From: Saprospiraceae bacterium
Lineage (GTDB): Bacteria > Bacteroidota > Bacteroidia > Chitinophagales > Saprospiraceae
Reading direction: 5' to 3'
NCBI GenBank assembly: GCA_020846655.1
Contig: JADLDL010000216.1
Span: 1 to 40,375 of the forward strand
DNA length: 40,375 nucleotides
The notes under the pieces are model-generated. The model did not search any database. It worked only from the letters and a program-made list of their open reading frames with translations, and was not told the DNA's origin. The position numbers and the translations under genes are program-made. How positions within the stretch are numbered: position 1 is the first letter of the stretch; each line of letters begins with the position of its first letter. Shown here piece by piece: positions 39,993-40,375 of the stretch.

Positions 39993-40375
39993 TTTCCTTT
40001 TTCACAAACAGATGTCTGAAACGAGCGTTTTGGCGTACAGGGCTGACGTCTGCTGCCAGCTTTACATTTTCCAGCACCGGAATCCTGCCATTTTGACAAA
40101 AATGCCGGATTTTGTCCGGCTGGAATGAAATGTGCAGCCCTCGCCCGTTCCCCGAGCGTCAAAACCATATCTTTGCGCGTGGAAGGTTGGAAGGTTAGAA
40201 GGTTGGAGAGGTTGGAGAGGTTAGAGGGTTAGAAGGTTGGAGGGTTAGAAGGTTGCCGTCCGCCATAAAGATTTGAATTTTAGCCATTTAAAATTTGGAT
40301 ATGATATAATCACTCTCCAAATTTTGTAACTAAATGATGGTTTAGTTTGGCTCTACTTTGATAAAATTTGGCCAA
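39993..40375. other. 383-bp non-coding end with promoter-like site, repeat tract and AT-rich tail
   Basis: From left to right: TTTGACAAAAA at 40092-40102; a 6-bp hairpin GCCGGA / TCCGGC at 40104-40121; TATCTTTG at 40168-40175, a full plus-strand -7 match; the word-repeat tract 40181-40255; and an AT-rich tail from 40260 on. The tail holds AAAATTTGGA / TCCAAATTTT (40290-40299 with 40316-40325) and a further AAAATTTGG at 40364-40372. No gene is seen; one may start beyond the window. Confidence 0.5.
40181..40255 (+). repeat. 75-bp tract of GGTTGGAAG / GGTTAGAGG words
   Basis: About nine units of the form GGTTRGARG, all purines except the TT pair, stand in a row with small changes. The tract begins five bases after a -7 element. 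A two-unit copy lies at 108-126. It cannot form a stable hairpin on its own, unlike the other word repeats. Confidence 0.85.

Overview
The window reads as a chromosomal segment of a GC-rich member of the Bacteroidota, most likely a Saprospiria-like lineage (lineage is inference). Support: several matches to the Bacteroidota promoter form (TTG, about 19-20 nt, TAnnTTTG), hardly any Shine-Dalgarno sequences, a PorX-type PglZ response regulator, a type IX secretion (T9SS) C-terminal sorting domain, and the ftsX / DUF3098 / uppP gene order. About 39 protein genes are packed on both strands. I see no tRNA, rRNA, CRISPR array, transposase, integrase or phage gene.

Layout. 1-4.7 kb: a word-like inverted repeat, an HtrA-like protease without signal peptide, a DUF1572/DinB protein, a lipoprotein cyclophilin, a small conserved protein, a secreted protein with CotH-kinase-like motifs and a small ferredoxin-like-fold protein. 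4.9-8.8 kb: a secreted repeat protein with a peptidoglycan-binding end, an FAD monooxygenase and an O-antigen-ligase-like membrane protein. 8.8-15 kb: a zinc-ribbon membrane protein, a radical SAM protein with a TTG start, aroE, proline dehydrogenase, gatA and a TspO-like membrane protein. 15-20.5 kb: a secreted protein of unknown role, an outer-membrane barrel, a TPR / PD40 / OmpA protein with PorE-like architecture, and rsgA. 20.5-26.3 kb: 3-hydroxyanthranilate dioxygenase, a GT39-like glycosyltransferase, an M23 peptidase, a GH16-like T9SS cargo protein and a short-chain dehydrogenase. 26.3-32.6 kb: porX, an HD phosphohydrolase, a thioredoxin-fold protein, mnmA and tsaB. 32.6-40.4 kb: two ArsR-type regulators, a secreted protein, ftsX, DUF3098, uppP, a formimidoyltransferase-cyclodeaminase fusion, a pair of related four-helix membrane proteins, a TonB-C-like secreted protein, and a repeat-bearing AT-rich end.

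How the genes fit together. Most are housekeeping genes: tRNA modification and charging (mnmA, tsaB, gatA), ribosome maturation (rsgA), amino-acid metabolism (aroE, proline dehydrogenase, histidine degradation by the FTCD fusion, tryptophan/NAD branch by nbaC) and envelope (ftsX, uppP, M23, OmpA-type anchors). A T9SS thread runs through it: porX as regulator, a PorE-like periplasmic anchor, and a GH16-like cargo with a sorting tail.

I found no complete unknown defence or mobile system. The least explained items are a set of intergenic word-repeat hairpins of unrelated sequence but similar construction, the repeat protein at 4938-6167, the GH16-like protein with an altered catalytic motif, possible leaderless transcripts, a shared sigma-54-like motif upstream of htrA and the first arsR, and the tandem four-helix membrane proteins at 38.5-39.5 kb.
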